A stretch of 64,000 nt of DNA from Pseudanabaena sp. FACHB-1998 (GCF_014696355.1 NZ_JACJQA010000008.1:89105-153104); one strand, 5' to 3'. Shown: positions 9,412 through 20,111, counted from the first letter of the stretch. Translations and numbers: made by a program. Notes: generated by a model not told the origin, from the letters alone.

Positions 9412-9494
9412 AAATCGCAGACTCCTAGGCTGCATTTGTTACAGAAAAATGATAATCTTAATAAAAAGTTAAGTTTTGTTGCTCCCTTAAACCT

Positions 9495-11231
9495 ATGCTT
9501 CGTCTCGAACATATTCAGAAAATTTATCCCACTGGCGAAGTCCTCAAAGACGTTAACTGGGAAGTCAAAACAGGCGATCGCATCGGCTTGGTTGGCGTAA
9601 ATGGCGCAGGGAAATCAACACAGCTAAAAATCATTGCGGGGGAAATCGAGCCGACCGCAGGGCAAATCGTGCGACCCTCCAGCCTCAAAATCGCCTATCT
9701 CAGCCAAGAATTTGATATCGAAGAAACCCGCACCGTCAAACAAGAGATGTGGCAAGCATTTCAAGAAGTGCGCGAAATCCAAAAAGAACTAGCGATCATT
9801 CATCACCACCTTGAAAACCTCAAGGATGGCGAAGACTACGAACCAATCTTGAAGAAGATGGATCGCTACCAACGGCAATTTGAAGATCACAATGGCTACG
9901 AACTCGAAAGCCGTATCGACAAAATCCTGCCAGAGCTAGGCTTTAAATCCGATGATGGCGATCGCTTCGTTAGCGAATATAGCGGCGGCTGGCAAATGCG
10001 GATGGGCTTAGGCAAGATTTTGCTGCAATCCCCTGATCTGCTGCTACTGGACGAACCGACAAACCATTTGGACTTAGAAACCATTGAATGGCTAGAGAAA
10101 TATTTGCGATCGCTCAGCACCCCCATGGTGATCGTCTCCCATGACCGTGAATTTCTTGATCGCCTCTGTACCTCAATTGTCGAAACCGAGCGCGGCGTAT
10201 CCACTACCTACTTGGGTAACTACACCTCCTACCTCACCCAAAAAGCCGAAGCTAGAGCCGCTCAGGGAGCAGCCTTTGAGCGTCAACAGAAATACATTGA
10301 AAAGCAACAGGTATTCGTCGATCGCTTCCGTGCTAGCGCCACTCGTAGCACCCAAGCCAAGAGTCGCGAAAAGCAACTCGACAAAATCGATCGCATCGAA
10401 GCCCCCGACTCCGATGTGCGTACCCTCAAATTCCACTTCCCTCCTGCATCTCGCAGTGGGCGAGTCACCGTCGAAGTTAAAGACCTTACCCATGCCTACG
10501 GTGAGCAAATTCTCTTCTTAGGCGCAAATCTGGAAATCGAAAGAGGCGATCGGGTCGCTTTCCTCGGGCCCAATGGCGCAGGCAAATCCACCCTGCTCAA
10601 AATGGTCGTTGGCAAAGAACCCTACAACGAAGGCGAAATTAACCTCGGTCACAATGTTCTTGTGGGCTATTTCGAGCAGAATCAAGCCGAAGCCCTCGAC
10701 CTCCACAAAGATGTATTTCACACCATCCACGATGATTTCCCCAAAATGACCCACGAGGAAGTGCGTGGCGTACTGGGCAAATTCCTTTTTAGCGGCGATA
10801 CCGTCTTTAAAAATGTGCGTGACCTCAGTGGCGGCGAAAAGGCAAGACTTGCCCTTGCGAAAATGTTGCTCACCCCCGTAAATTTCCTCATTCTCGACGA
10901 GCCGACTAACCACCTTGATATTCCCGCCAAGGAAATGCTCGAAGCCGCCTTACGCGAATACGAAGGTACTGTAGCGGTCATCTCCCACGATCGCTACTTT
11001 ATTTCACAGGTTGCTAACAAAATCATCGAGATCCGTGATGGCGATCTGGTGGTTTATGCAGGTGACTACGCCTACTATCAAGAGAAACGGGAAGAAGAAA
11101 CCCGCGAGGCGAAGTATAAGGCGGAAATGGCGGCAAAAGCGGCTAAGGATGCCGTAAAGAAAGAAAAAGAAAAGGCAAAACAAGCGGAGAAACGTCAAGA
11201 AAAGCAACAACAAAAGGCGAAAGCAAAGTAA
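9495..11231 (+). CDS. ABC-F family ATPase (translation factor type)
   Basis: A soluble protein with two ABC ATPase domains and no membrane segments. Domain 1 has Walker A GVNGAGKST, signature YSGGWQMRM and Walker B LLLLDEPTNHLDLE. Domain 2 has GPNGAGKST, LSGGEKARL and FLILDEPTNHLD. The domains are joined by the charged linker of ABC-F proteins (around FRASATRSTQAKSREKQLDKI), which in this family reaches into the ribosomal E site. The C-terminus is a lysine- and glutamine-rich tail of about 45 residues. Likely a Uup/EttA/YheS-type ribosome-acting factor; antibiotic resistance cannot be inferred. It stands alone. Confidence 0.9.
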   Translation: MLRLEHIQKIYPTGEVLKDVNWEVKTGDRIGLVGVNGAGKSTQLKIIAGEIEPTAGQIVRPSSLKIAYLSQEFDIEETRTVKQEMWQAFQEVREIQKELAIIHHHLENLKDGEDYEPILKKMDRYQRQFEDHNGYELESRIDKILPELGFKSDDGDRFVSEYSGGWQMRMGLGKILLQSPDLLLLDEPTNHLDLETIEWLEKYLRSLSTPMVIVSHDREFLDRLCTSIVETERGVSTTYLGNYTSYLTQKAEARAAQGAAFERQQKYIEKQQVFVDRFRASATRSTQAKSREKQLDKIDRIEAPDSDVRTLKFHFPPASRSGRVTVEVKDLTHAYGEQILFLGANLEIERGDRVAFLGPNGAGKSTLLKMVVGKEPYNEGEINLGHNVLVGYFEQNQAEALDLHKDVFHTIHDDFPKMTHEEVRGVLGKFLFSGDTVFKNVRDLSGGEKARLALAKMLLTPVNFLILDEPTNHLDIPAKEMLEAALREYEGTVAVISHDRYFISQVANKIIEIRDGDLVVYAGDYAYYQEKREEETREAKYKAEMAAKAAKDAVKKEKEKAKQAEKRQEKQQQKAKAK

Positions 11232-11297
11232 TATGCAATTATCTAACTAGAGAAATCTGAGTCTCATCCTTTAGTTCTCTAGTTATAGCTATTTCTT

Positions 11298-12242
11298 ATG
11301 TTGAATCACATTGCTAAAAGACGCAATTTGATAGAACGATATTCCCAAGGAGAACGAAACTTTGAGGGATTAGATTTAAAGGGAGTAGATTTAAGTAAAG
11401 TCGATCTTAGTCATGCGATTTTACGCAATACAAATCTAATTTTTGCGAATCTATGGGAGGCAACTCTCTGCGATACCGATCTATCAGGAGCAAATTTATC
11501 CGACGCAGATCTTTGCGGCGCATCATTACTTGACGCAAATCTTAGCAATGCGAATATTTCCCGTACAAATTTTAGCTATGCAGGACTAAGTGGCGCTAAA
11601 TTTGACAATGTGATCTTGAGCAATGCTAATTTTAGAATTGCTATTTTAAACTGTACAAACCTTCATGGTTTAGATTTTAGAAATGCTAATCTAAACAAAG
11701 CATACTTGTTAGAAACCAATCTTTCTAACTCTGATTTGAGTAATGCTAACTTACATCATGCTTTTCTGTTTCGTGCAAATTTGAGTCGTGCGAATTTGCA
11801 AAATGCCGATCTTAGTGAGGCAGATCTAAGCGAGGCAAGCTTGCATGGCGCTAACTTGACGGGGGCAAATCTTAGCGAAGTAGATTTACGTGAAGCCGAT
11901 CTGGATGGGATCGACTTTACCGATATAAATCTTCGACTTGCCAATTTAAGTGGTTTAAATTTGAGCAATGTCAATTTTGTTGGTTGTAATCTCAGTAAAG
12001 CAATTCTGCAAAATACGATTTTACGAGGAGCTTGTTTTAATGGAGCAAATCTATGGAATGCTGATTTGACAGGAGCCGATTTGACAGGAGCAAATTTAGT
12101 TGGCGCTGATTTAAGGGGAGCAAATCTAGAGAGTGCAAATTTAAAAAATGCATCACTAGATGTGGGGTGGATGGATTTGGTCAGGATCTGTCAAACAACA
12201 TTACCAGATGGCAATGTTTCAACTCGAATCTGTCGAGTTTAA
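11298..12242 (+). CDS. Pentapeptide-repeat protein
   Basis: Almost the whole 314-residue protein, from about residue 20 to 290, is built from A(D/N)LXX pentapeptides (for example ANLSGADLTGANLVGADLRG near the C-terminus, in the family pattern). Such repeats fold into a right-handed quadrilateral beta-helix. These proteins are abundant in cyanobacteria and mostly uncharacterised. No signal peptide, membrane helix or partner domain is seen. A short unrepetitive tail has two cysteines (RICQTT, STRICRV). Confidence 0.9.
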   Translation: MLNHIAKRRNLIERYSQGERNFEGLDLKGVDLSKVDLSHAILRNTNLIFANLWEATLCDTDLSGANLSDADLCGASLLDANLSNANISRTNFSYAGLSGAKFDNVILSNANFRIAILNCTNLHGLDFRNANLNKAYLLETNLSNSDLSNANLHHAFLFRANLSRANLQNADLSEADLSEASLHGANLTGANLSEVDLREADLDGIDFTDINLRLANLSGLNLSNVNFVGCNLSKAILQNTILRGACFNGANLWNADLTGADLTGANLVGADLRGANLESANLKNASLDVGWMDLVRICQTTLPDGNVSTRICRV

Positions 12243-12340
12243 TAGGATTCTATGGGGATAAGTAATGTAAGGCTGAGCCTGTCATAAGTACAAAATCCTT
12301 TGTCTAAGTTTTGACTAGCGATTGGTATATTTTAGTGAAA

Positions 12341-13024
12341 ATGAAAGACCTATTTACTTTTAAAGATGACAACCTGTTGCGAATGGCGCTAACCCACCGT
12401 TCCTATGTTCATGAAAATCCAAATGTGGGGGAAGACAATGAGCGTTTGGAATTTTTGGGTGATGCAATTTTAAATTTTTTAAGTGGTTCTTATCTTTATC
12501 GTCAACATCCCGAATTAGGAGAAGATGAGCTTACCCGCCGTCGAGCTGCCTTGGTGGATGAAAAGCAATTAGCAAATTTTGCGATCGCCTTGGACTTAGA
12601 TTCGCAAATATTATTGGGAAGGGGGGCTTTGCGCGATGGAGGAAATAAGAGTGACAATCTCTTGAGTTGTGCCTTTGAAGCGATGATCGGGGCTTTTTAT
12701 TTAGATAATAACTGTGATGTGGAGGCGGTTCGTCCTGCGGTAGAGGCACTATTTACCTCCGTGCCGCCTGAGTTAGTCAATACCCGTGCTGATCTAGATG
12801 CCAAAAACCGTCTACAGGAATGGGTACAGTCCTATATCGGTCATACTTTGCCAAGGTATATCACGGAAAAAGTGGGGGGAACCGATCATACGCCCGAATT
12901 TGCGTCTAAAGTATATGTTGGCGATCGCCTCTATGGTCAGAGTATGCGAAACTTTTCTAGCAAAAAGGAAGCTGAACGCGCCGCCGCCTTAGATGCATTA
13001 GAACAAATAGAAAGAATGTTATAA
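12341..13024 (+). CDS. rnc: Ribonuclease III
   Basis: Double-strand-specific endoribonuclease that matures rRNA and other structured RNAs. The catalytic domain has the signature ERLEFLGDA with Glu37 and Asp41 counted from the ATG, and the second acidic pair in KSDNLLSCAFEAMIGA. A C-terminal dsRNA-binding domain begins near residue 155 (DAKNRLQEWVQ) and ends with FSSKKEAERAAALDALEQI. The open frame extends upstream to a TTG at 12311 and a GTG at 12335; the ATG at 12341 is chosen because the family starts close to this point (about 227 residues). rimM follows after a long nested palindrome. Confidence 0.92.
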   Translation: MKDLFTFKDDNLLRMALTHRSYVHENPNVGEDNERLEFLGDAILNFLSGSYLYRQHPELGEDELTRRRAALVDEKQLANFAIALDLDSQILLGRGALRDGGNKSDNLLSCAFEAMIGAFYLDNNCDVEAVRPAVEALFTSVPPELVNTRADLDAKNRLQEWVQSYIGHTLPRYITEKVGGTDHTPEFASKVYVGDRLYGQSMRNFSSKKEAERAAALDALEQIERML

Positions 13025-13151
13025 GCCAGTTAACCCTGATTTGGGATTCGCAGTAAAATAAGAACCCAATTTTTTGATGGTGCGGCGAAGCCGCACCATC
13101 AAAAAATTGGGTCTTTATTAATTTGCAAAGCCCAAAGCAGGGTTAACTGGC
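13025..13151. repeat. Nested long palindrome between rnc and rimM
   Basis: Outer arms of about 20 bp (GCCAGTTAACCCTG at 13025-13038 and its complement at 13138-13151, with TTGGG/CCCAA extensions and one mismatch) enclose imperfect middle arms and an inner near-perfect hairpin. The inner hairpin, about 13064-13111, has arms ACCCAATTTTTTGATGGTGC and a GAA-centred tip. The whole intergenic spacer can thus fold into a single 127-nt hairpin. Transcribed with rnc, it would present a substrate for RNase III itself. Confidence 0.75.
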
Positions 13152-13163
13152 AGGAACAAAGCT

Positions 13164-13703
13164 ATGATAGAAGACTGGTTAATTATTGGCAAAATCGTCT
13201 CACCGCAAGGGCTTAAGGGTGAGTTAAGAATTTTATCCTATTCTGATTTCCCTGAGCGTTTTGAAGATGCTGGCAAGCGCTGGATTGCACCATCGGAAAA
13301 AGTAGAACCTCAAGAGGTGCAAATGCTCTCGGGTCGTGAGGTGGCGGGCAAAAAAAATCTCTTTGTGGTGCGCCTTGAGGGCATTAATGATTGCGATCAA
13401 GCTGAAGCGTTACGGAATTATGTGATGATGATTCCCACTAGCGATCGCCCCTATCTAGAGCCGAATGAGTATATGATTGCCGATCTGGTGGGCTGTAATG
13501 TCTATCATCAAGACACAGGCAAGCTTTTGGGTGAGGTGATTAGCATCATCTCCGCAGGTAATGACTTGCTAGAAGTTCGCAATCCCGAAAATGCAGAAAT
13601 CGAATTAATTCCCTTTGTTGAAGCGATCGCTCCCTTTGTCGATATCAATCAAAAAAGAATTGAAGTTACTCCTCCCAAAGGGCTAATCGATAAATGGCTT
13701 TGA
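13164..13703 (+). CDS. rimM: 16S rRNA processing protein RimM
   Basis: A ribosome assembly factor for the 30S head. The N-terminal domain starts with IIGKIVSPQGLKGELRI, the family signature. A PRC-barrel domain follows from about residue 95 (YMIADLVGCNVYHQDTGKLLGEV) and ends with the typical ELIPFVEAIAPFVDI and PPKGL. At 179 residues it is of normal length. It lies 12 bp after the nested palindrome downstream of rnc. Confidence 0.93.
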   Translation: MIEDWLIIGKIVSPQGLKGELRILSYSDFPERFEDAGKRWIAPSEKVEPQEVQMLSGREVAGKKNLFVVRLEGINDCDQAEALRNYVMMIPTSDRPYLEPNEYMIADLVGCNVYHQDTGKLLGEVISIISAGNDLLEVRNPENAEIELIPFVEAIAPFVDINQKRIEVTPPKGLIDKWL

Positions 13704-13729
13704 TTTTTTCTTAGCAAAACTTGTCCCGA

Positions 13730-13774
13730 AATCCCAAAGCCCAAAATGGTGTAGCCATTTTGGGCTTTGGGATT
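13730..13774. repeat. Perfect palindrome after rimM
   Basis: A 45-bp perfect inverted repeat with arms AATCCCAAAGCCCAAAATGG and a GTAG-type centre, between the converging rimM and Gfo/Idh genes. The outer CCCAAAGC and GCTTTGGG motif is shared with the palindromes at 14948-14980 and 20112-20144, which makes it a small family. Confidence 0.7.
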
Positions 13775-13793
13775 GGTAGAGCTACATTTTTGA

Positions 13794-14882
13794 TTAAAAT
13801 CCCTTTGGTACATCCACCCATTTTTTCTGCTCATGGGACTCTTGGGTTAAATCCATTAGTAACTGTGACCATGCCCCCTCATAAAGGCTCGGTGTCATCG
13901 GTTGACCAGATTGAATTGACTGTACCCAGCGATCGCATATAGCCAGAACAGGCGCAAGCCGACCATCACTATAGGTTTTGGGTAGATCGTATTCGGGTGG
14001 AATCGGGACAATTTCCATTTCGGGGCGATCGAGTTTACCTTGTCGCAAACTGAAACCATGCACATAGTCGGCTTGATTAGAACTTCCGAGTACTAACGTT
14101 CCATTCTCGCCATAAACGGAGAGCCAATGCCCCCGCCCCCGATAGGTGACAGTGCTAAGGGAAATATTGCAGGGAGTACCGTCGGCAAGTTCCAATAAAA
14201 TGTTGCAAGTATCGTCGGCATCCACGGAGCGCAAAATCCCCTCAGCATCAGGACGTTCAGTAATACCAGTAGTGAGTTGTCCAGACAGACTTTTGATATC
14301 GCCAAATAGCCAACGAACATAATCAAAAGCATGGGAACCGATCGCCCCTAGTGCGCCGCCACCGTATGCTTTTTGGCTATACCAATTCCACACCCGCTTG
14401 GGATCAGCCCGACCTTGCACTAGCCAATCAATCGTAATCATGCGCTTTTTGCCCACATGATTGTTATCTAGCAAGTGTTTAAAATATTTCCACTGGGGGA
14501 CGCAACGAAATTCAAAATCTGTTGCGGTAATAACTTGTTTCTCTTGGGCGAGACGATATAGGGCGATCGCCTCTTGGAAATTCATCGTCACAGGTTTTTC
14601 TAGCAAAATATGCTTTTCTGCTTCGATCGCCATTTTTGCCTGTGCATAATGAAAGCTGGGCGGTGTAGAAATTGTGACCGCTTGAACTGACTGAAGCGCA
14701 AGTAAATCTTCGAGGTGATCGCAAGCATGGGGGATGCCGAACTTATCCGCAATTTGCTGGGCTTTGTGGCGATCGCGATGATATACGGCGACAACTTCTG
14801 TATCTGGATGAATTTGGAGAGCAGGAATATGGATAATCTGTCCAAACCCTGTGCCAATAATACCAACACCAATTTTTGACAT
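13794..14882 (-). CDS. Gfo/Idh/MocA family oxidoreductase
   Basis: A 362-residue NAD(P)-dependent dehydrogenase-like protein. The Rossmann motif GIIGTGFGQIIHIPAL is at residues 6-21, and the sugar-dehydrogenase signature EKHILLEKPVTMN, with the conserved EKP, is near residue 90. The C-terminal domain has GGGALGAIGSHAFDYVRWLFGD, with a conserved His. Members act on sugars, inositols, bile pigments or other substrates; the substrate is not readable here. It lies downstream of the glutamate synthase gene in the same direction but behind two hairpins, so it probably has its own promoter. Confidence 0.88.
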   Translation of the reverse strand: MSKIGVGIIGTGFGQIIHIPALQIHPDTEVVAVYHRDRHKAQQIADKFGIPHACDHLEDLLALQSVQAVTISTPPSFHYAQAKMAIEAEKHILLEKPVTMNFQEAIALYRLAQEKQVITATDFEFRCVPQWKYFKHLLDNNHVGKKRMITIDWLVQGRADPKRVWNWYSQKAYGGGALGAIGSHAFDYVRWLFGDIKSLSGQLTTGITERPDAEGILRSVDADDTCNILLELADGTPCNISLSTVTYRGRGHWLSVYGENGTLVLGSSNQADYVHGFSLRQGKLDRPEMEIVPIPPEYDLPKTYSDGRLAPVLAICDRWVQSIQSGQPMTPSLYEGAWSQLLMDLTQESHEQKKWVDVPKGF

Positions 14883-14893
14883 ATTTTTACTCC

Positions 14894-14930
14894 ATAAGAA
14901 AAGACGGCGCGATGCGCCGCCTTTTCTTAT
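14894..14930. terminator. Hairpin, glutamate synthase side
   Basis: Arms ATAAGAAAAGACGGCGC and GCGCCGCCTTTTCTTAT with a short AT centre and one unpaired base. In the minus direction the hairpin is A-rich before and T-rich after, fitting a rho-independent terminator downstream of the glutamate synthase gene. It lies 12 bp upstream of the Gfo/Idh start. Confidence 0.6.
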
Positions 14931-14947
14931 CTATCACGAATTATACG

Positions 14948-14980
14948 AAAGCACCAAATGACTAAGCCATTTGGTGCTTT
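14948..14980. repeat. Palindrome after glutamate synthase
   Basis: Arms AAAGCACCAAATG and CATTTGGTGCTTT around a 7-base centre, directly before the stop of the glutamate synthase gene. It is similar in layout to the palindromes at 13730 and 20112, each flanked by a GCTTTGG-type end. Confidence 0.65.
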
Positions 14981-14984
14981 GGGA

Positions 14985-17900
14985 TTAAACGGTAGCCGCT
15001 ACAGGTAGAACGTCGGTCGCCTCAGGGCTATTCTGCTCCGAAGGTGGCACAACTTGCCAGAACTTCGGTAGATAGGTTGACCAATTATCCAGAATTTCCT
15101 TCGCTCTAGAACTGCGCGTATTGTCATAGCTAGATTGAATCAATTCCTTCAATTGGGTTTCACCAGCAAATGTACTAACCTTTTGTACCTTAAGGGTTTC
15201 TTGGCTGAGACGCTCTTTGAACTTGCCATCAATATCGAGGAAGTAGGCGATACCACCTGTCATCCCTGCGCCCACGTTGCGACCCGTGGTTCCCAGAACG
15301 ACAATTACGCCGCCTGTCATATATTCGCAACAGTGGTCGCCTGTGCCTTCTACAACTGCCTTTGCGCCAGAGTTACGCACGCCAAAACGTTCGCCAGCGC
15401 GTCCGTGAACGAAGAGATAACCACCCGTTGCGCCATAGAGACAGGTATTGCCGACAATAGAATTATCCGCAGGGTTAAAGATGCAGTCGGGCTTAGGTTT
15501 GATGCTGATCGTCCCGCCATTCATGCCTTTGCCGATGTAGTCATTGGCTTCACCAACGAGGGACAGATTTAATCCATTGATATTGAATGCGCCGAAGCTT
15601 TGACCTGCTGCGCCGACAAACTCGAGATTAAGATGACTAGCAAGTCCTGAGTTGCCATATTGCTTGGCGATCGCCCCTGATACACGGGCTGGTACTGAGC
15701 GATCAGTATTGACGATCTTGTAGGTCTTGCTCAAATCCGTTTGATTGGCGATCGCGGCTTGCACTTCCAGATCCGCCAAAATTTCATCATCGAGAACTGC
15801 GCCATTGGTATGAGCAGTAGCGGAATGCTCTAACCAAGCGCGATCGCTTTTGGTGTTGGGTAGATTAATTAAGCAGCCGAGATCGACTTGATTAATATCG
15901 AGTTTAGCCAACTTCAGATCTTGGCGAGGTGCAAGCAAATCAGAGCGTCCGATGATATCCTTGATGGATTTATAGCCAAGTTGGGCAAGAATCTGCCGCA
16001 CTTCTTCGGCAACAAAGTAGAGGAAGTTGACCACATTTTCGGGAGTGCCGGGGAAGCGCTTGCGGAACTGCTCTAATTGAGAAGTCACACCCACAGGACA
16101 TTTGTTAGTATGGCAAACGCGAGCCATGATGCAACCTTCGGCAATCATCGCCGCCGTACCAAAGCCATACTCTTCACCACCGAGTAGCGCCGCGATCGCC
16201 ACATCCCAACCAGTTTTAAAACCGCCATCTACACGCAACAGAACGCGATCGCGAAGTTTATTACCCATTAAAGCCGTGTGTACTTCGGCTAAACCTAGCT
16301 CCCAAGGTGAGCCAGCGTGCTTGATGGAACTCAAGGGAGATGCGCCCGTACCGCCATCGTAGCCAGAGATTTGGATGATATCCGCGTTTGCCTTGGCTAC
16401 CCCTGCGGCGATCGTGCCGATGCCAATTTCTGATACCAGTTTGACGGAGACCTTAGCAGTTGGATTGATTTGATGGAGGTCGTAAATTAATTGGGCAAGG
16501 TCTTCGATGGAGTAGATGTCATGGTGAGGCGGAGGCGAAATCAGCGATACCCCCGGTTTGGAGTTCCGCAACATGGCAATATAACTACTGACCTTGGGAC
16601 CGGGTAACTGTCCGCCTTCTCCTGGTTTTGCTCCTTGAGCGACTTTAATTTCCAGTTGATTGGAACTTACCAAGTAGGAAGGAGTAACTCCAAAGCGTCC
16701 CGAAGCAATTTGTTTAATTGCCGAGTTGGCAGTATCGCCATTTTTCAACCCCTTAAGGTGAGGGAAGGTTGGGGAAATGCCATTCCCATCCACATCGTTA
16801 ATGGGTAAATAGCGAATGGGATCTTCGCCACCTTCGCCACAGTTGGATTTACCGCCGACCCGATTCATGGCGATCGCCAGAACTTCATGGGCTTCACGAC
16901 TCAAGGCTCCGAGGGACATCGCCCCTGTGCAGAAGCGCTTGAGGATTTCGGAAACATCTTCCACTTCTTCGATCGCGATACTAGGGCGATCGCTCTTAAA
17001 TTCCAAGAGGTCACGCAAAGCCGTCGGAGTCCGATTGAGCAATTGCTGGCGATAGACCTCGTAATGGTTATAACCCTCACCAGCGACAGCTTTGTGCAGA
17101 GCCTTCGCCATTTCAGGGCTGTTCATGTGGTATTCACCCGTGGGGCGATACTGCACGAAACCGTAGTTTTCTAGCTTCTTGATTTGCAATTCAGGGAAAG
17201 CTTGGGAATGGAAGCTCAAAAGTTCCGAGGCAATATCGGCGAAATTGACCCCACCAACGCGGGAAACTGTGCCTTTAAAACTGGTATTAACCACTTCCGC
17301 ACCAATGCCGATCGCCTCAAAAATCTGTGCGCCGCTATAGCTAGACAGCAAAGAAATGCCCATCTTCGAGAGAATCTTTAACAAACCACCTTCAACTGCT
17401 TTGCGATAGCTATCTTGAACTTGGGTAATCGTGAGACTCTTGATCTTGCCGCTTTGCATTTGAGTTTGGGTCTTGGCTTTGCCCCACCATTGGCGCGTAG
17501 TTTCCAACGCCATATAAGGACAGATAGCACTCGCTCCATAGCCAATCAAACAGGCAAAATGATGGGTACTCCAGCATTGAGCCGTATCCACCACAATCGA
17601 AGCCTTCATCCGAATACCTTCAGCACAGAGGCGATGGTGGACGGCTCCGACCGCTAGGAGAGGAGGAATGTAGGCGTTTTCAGCATTGAGATGGCGATCG
17701 CTCAAAATCAATAACTTCGCACCTTTGCGAACTGCATCTACCGCCGCATCACTAAGTTTAGCGATCGCTGCTTGCAAACCATTCACTCCCGAACTTACAG
17801 CAAACAGCATCTCTAAAGTCGCCGCCTCAAACCCAAGGTTCTGCAATGTGGTTAATTCTTCTTCATTAATCACAGGGCTGGTGATCTTGATTTGATTTGC

Positions 17901-19628
17901 CGATTCAGGGGTTGCTAATAATAAATTTGCTCTCTCACCCAAATACATCGCTAAGGACATCACCGTTCCCTCGCGCAAAGGATCGATGGGAGGATTTGTC
18001 ACCTGAGCAAAGCGTTGCTTGAAGTAGTCATAGAGGAGGTGAGGACGTTGGGATAGAAAGGCAAGAGGTGCATCATCACCCATGCAAAATACAGGCTCTT
18101 TACCATCCTGAGCCATCGCTTCGATCACCATTTCCACATCTTCGAGGGTGTAGCCGAAGGCGGTTTGGTATTTAAGCACATTCTGCTCATCAAGGGTGGG
18201 CGCATCGGCAAAGGGCTTAGTCTCTAAGTTTTTGCGATATTGTTTAATCCATTCGCCATAGGGATGAGCATTAGCTACCCTTTCCTTAATTTCCCAGTTA
18301 TGCAAAATCTCATGGGTTTGCAAATCTACAGCGATCATTTGTCCCGGTCCAAGGCGACCTTTTTCGATAATCTCGGTTTCAGGAATATCTACAGTTCCCG
18401 CCTCGGAGCTAACGATTACCATGCCATCCTTAGTAATCATAAAACGGGCTGGACGCAACCCATTGCGATCAAGGGCTGCGCCGACAATCTTGCCATCACT
18501 AAAGGCTAATAATGCGGGTCCATCCCAAGCCTCTTGCAAACCACTGTAATATTCATAAAAATCCACGATCGTTTGGCGATCGCTAAGATCAGGCTGATTC
18601 TCATAGGCTTCTGGCACAAGAATCATCATTGCCTCAAGGGGGCTATGCCCAGTCTCGATCAATAACTCAAATACGTGATCCAAGGTTGCCGAATCACTTT
18701 CATTGGGCTTGAGTATTGGCAATAAATCCTTAACGCGATCGCCCTTAGCATCAACCCAATTGGGATGGGCGAGATCCCCTTGTCTAGCCAAGAACCAATT
18801 GGTATTACCCTGCAAAGTATTAATTTCCCCATTGTGTCCAAGGAAGCGCATCGGCTGAGCAAGGGGCCATTTAGGTAGGGTATTAGTGCTGAAACGTCGG
18901 TGGTAAATCGCGAATGGAGAGACATAATCGGGATTTTGCAGATCTTCGTAGAATGCATCAAGAACTGCCGATCGCACCATGCCCTTATAAATTACCGTCG
19001 CATTAGACAGGGAGGGCATATAAAAATCACCCGAGCGATCGGGGGCAAGCTTTTTGACCTCCAACTTAATACGGCGACGAGTGATATAGATAGCTCGTTC
19101 AAGCTGGTCTATGTTTTGATGCTCGTCATCTGCTACAAATACCGCTTGCTCGATTTGGGGTTGATTTTCCTTTGCCTGAAGTCCCAAAACCTCTGATTTA
19201 ACAGGCACAACCCGCCATTTTAATAGCTTTAGCCCTTCCTCTTGAGCTATTCTGGCAGTGACTTCGCGACACTTTGATGCATGATCGCCATCCTGTGGCA
19301 AGAAAAACATTCCTAGTACTGAATGATCAGGATTAATCTCAGGAATTTCCTTTTGCAGTAAAGCCCAAGGAATTGCCGTCATCACACCTGCCCCATCACC
19401 TGAGTCTTGGTCAGCACTACATCCGCCCCGATGCTCCATACAAGTCAAAGCCTTGAGAGCATTACTGATAATTTTATGACTAGCTCTACCCTCTTTATCC
19501 GCTATAAATCCCACCCCACAGGCATCCCGCTCTTCCACTAGCCAATAGGGCCCGGGGATCGAGTTACCGATCGAGTTAATATTTCCAGACTGATTAGACT
19601 GACTTGTATTCACGCGGCTCACTTTCAT
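14985..19628 (-). CDS. glsF: Glutamate synthase large subunit, ferredoxin-type
   Basis: Makes two glutamates from glutamine and 2-oxoglutarate in the GS-GOGAT cycle of nitrogen assimilation. Domains in order are: glutamine amidotransferase (ERDACGVGF, whose Cys becomes the mature N-terminus after removal of about 36 residues), the central domain, the FMN/synthase domain ([20 protein letters not shown]), the iron-sulfur segment CHTNKCPVG, and the C-terminal beta-helix with GGxxxVxG repeats. The N-terminal segment ([20 protein letters not shown]) resembles plant Fd-GOGAT more than the NADPH type, and no small subunit gene is adjacent. An ATG at 19628 is chosen; an in-frame TTG at 19649 would add seven residues. 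Confidence 0.9.
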   Translation of the reverse strand: MKVSRVNTSQSNQSGNINSIGNSIPGPYWLVEERDACGVGFIADKEGRASHKIISNALKALTCMEHRGGCSADQDSGDGAGVMTAIPWALLQKEIPEINPDHSVLGMFFLPQDGDHASKCREVTARIAQEEGLKLLKWRVVPVKSEVLGLQAKENQPQIEQAVFVADDEHQNIDQLERAIYITRRRIKLEVKKLAPDRSGDFYMPSLSNATVIYKGMVRSAVLDAFYEDLQNPDYVSPFAIYHRRFSTNTLPKWPLAQPMRFLGHNGEINTLQGNTNWFLARQGDLAHPNWVDAKGDRVKDLLPILKPNESDSATLDHVFELLIETGHSPLEAMMILVPEAYENQPDLSDRQTIVDFYEYYSGLQEAWDGPALLAFSDGKIVGAALDRNGLRPARFMITKDGMVIVSSEAGTVDIPETEIIEKGRLGPGQMIAVDLQTHEILHNWEIKERVANAHPYGEWIKQYRKNLETKPFADAPTLDEQNVLKYQTAFGYTLEDVEMVIEAMAQDGKEPVFCMGDDAPLAFLSQRPHLLYDYFKQRFAQVTNPPIDPLREGTVMSLAMYLGERANLLLATPESANQIKITSPVINEEELTTLQNLGFEAATLEMLFAVSSGVNGLQAAIAKLSDAAVDAVRKGAKLLILSDRHLNAENAYIPPLLAVGAVHHRLCAEGIRMKASIVVDTAQCWSTHHFACLIGYGASAICPYMALETTRQWWGKAKTQTQMQSGKIKSLTITQVQDSYRKAVEGGLLKILSKMGISLLSSYSGAQIFEAIGIGAEVVNTSFKGTVSRVGGVNFADIASELLSFHSQAFPELQIKKLENYGFVQYRPTGEYHMNSPEMAKALHKAVAGEGYNHYEVYRQQLLNRTPTALRDLLEFKSDRPSIAIEEVEDVSEILKRFCTGAMSLGALSREAHEVLAIAMNRVGGKSNCGEGGEDPIRYLPINDVDGNGISPTFPHLKGLKNGDTANSAIKQIASGRFGVTPSYLVSSNQLEIKVAQGAKPGEGGQLPGPKVSSYIAMLRNSKPGVSLISPPPHHDIYSIEDLAQLIYDLHQINPTAKVSVKLVSEIGIGTIAAGVAKANADIIQISGYDGGTGASPLSSIKHAGSPWELGLAEVHTALMGNKLRDRVLLRVDGGFKTGWDVAIAALLGGEEYGFGTAAMIAEGCIMARVCHTNKCPVGVTSQLEQFRKRFPGTPENVVNFLYFVAEEVRQILAQLGYKSIKDIIGRSDLLAPRQDLKLAKLDINQVDLGCLINLPNTKSDRAWLEHSATAHTNGAVLDDEILADLEVQAAIANQTDLSKTYKIVNTDRSVPARVSGAIAKQYGNSGLASHLNLEFVGAAGQSFGAFNINGLNLSLVGEANDYIGKGMNGGTISIKPKPDCIFNPADNSIVGNTCLYGATGGYLFVHGRAGERFGVRNSGAKAVVEGTGDHCCEYMTGGVIVVLGTTGRNVGAGMTGGIAYFLDIDGKFKERLSQETLKVQKVSTFAGETQLKELIQSSYDNTRSSRAKEILDNWSTYLPKFWQVVPPSEQNSPEATDVLPVAATV

Positions 19629-19649
19629 CGGATTATTTGTTGCTATCAA

Positions 19650-19982
19650 AAAATGTATATTGAAATTACGAGATTTTTGAGTTAAAGAACAAAGCTATCT
19701 TTCTTCCTAACTTGCTAATATCCATCGCACTAATTTTATGTAAAAGTGTTGACTGACAATACTTTCGACTAGATTAGACTTAGCGAGCTAAGTTTAATTA
19801 ATTGGATAAGGCTGACTTGCTTAATCCATAATTACAGACTCGCCCTGAAACCAGATCTTAGATCATAACTCTTTGTTAAGAGCTATGTAAAGATAAGGGT
19901 TTTGATGCTATAGGTCATATCTAGGTGGGGCATTACTGATTATAGAGGACAAAGCTTTTACTTATGTTCGACTAATTACACT
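19650..19982. other. Long leader/promoter region of glutamate synthase gene
   Basis: About 330 bp without a gene, presumed to hold the promoter and leader of the leftward glutamate synthase gene. I searched by eye for an NtcA site (GTA-N8-TAC); the nearest candidate, at about 19653-19667, has nine rather than eight central bases, so I do not call it. I see no glutamine-riboswitch-like motif. No other feature is supported. Confidence 0.4.
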
Positions 19983-20063
19983 TTTAGTACAAACCAAAAC
20001 CCAAAAAGCGAGTGGCGGCGCTTCGCGCCGCCACTCGCTTTTTGGGTTTAATGTCCTAAGAAA
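19983..20063. repeat. Partial MITE-like fold-back element (copy F)
   Basis: Contains the core hairpin with AACCCAAAAAGCGAGTGGCG arms around GCGCTTCGCGC, and parts of the outer arms (TTAGTACAAACCAAAACCC on the left, GGGTTTAATGTCCTAAG on the right) that match the full copies elsewhere in the window. The TATAGCT ends are missing. A further fragment resembling the left arm follows around 20074-20094. Confidence 0.6.
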
Positions 20064-20085
20064 AACTTACTTTGCTTAGGACATT
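20050..20085. repeat. Inverted repeat AATGTCCTAAG
   Basis: Arms AATGTCCTAAG and CTTAGGACATT separated by 14 bases. It overlaps the right edge of the partial MITE-like copy. The arms resemble the TTAGGACA motif of that element, so this may be a second, truncated copy lying head to head. Confidence 0.5.
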
Positions 20086-20111
20086 AAAACCCAAACCCAG
20101 TAAGAATTTTA

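Noticed and set aside
10141..10521. Long open frames in other frames within the ABC-F gene
   Set aside because: They lie entirely inside a well-supported gene, have no family pattern and reflect codon bias.
15135..18509. Several plus-strand open frames of 60-145 codons inside the glutamate synthase gene
   Set aside because: All are antisense shadows of a strongly conserved gene, with no ribosome sites or recognisable families.
19650..19670. NtcA-like site upstream of the glutamate synthase gene
   Set aside because: GTA and TAC are separated by nine bases, not eight, and no matching -10 box at the expected distance was evident.
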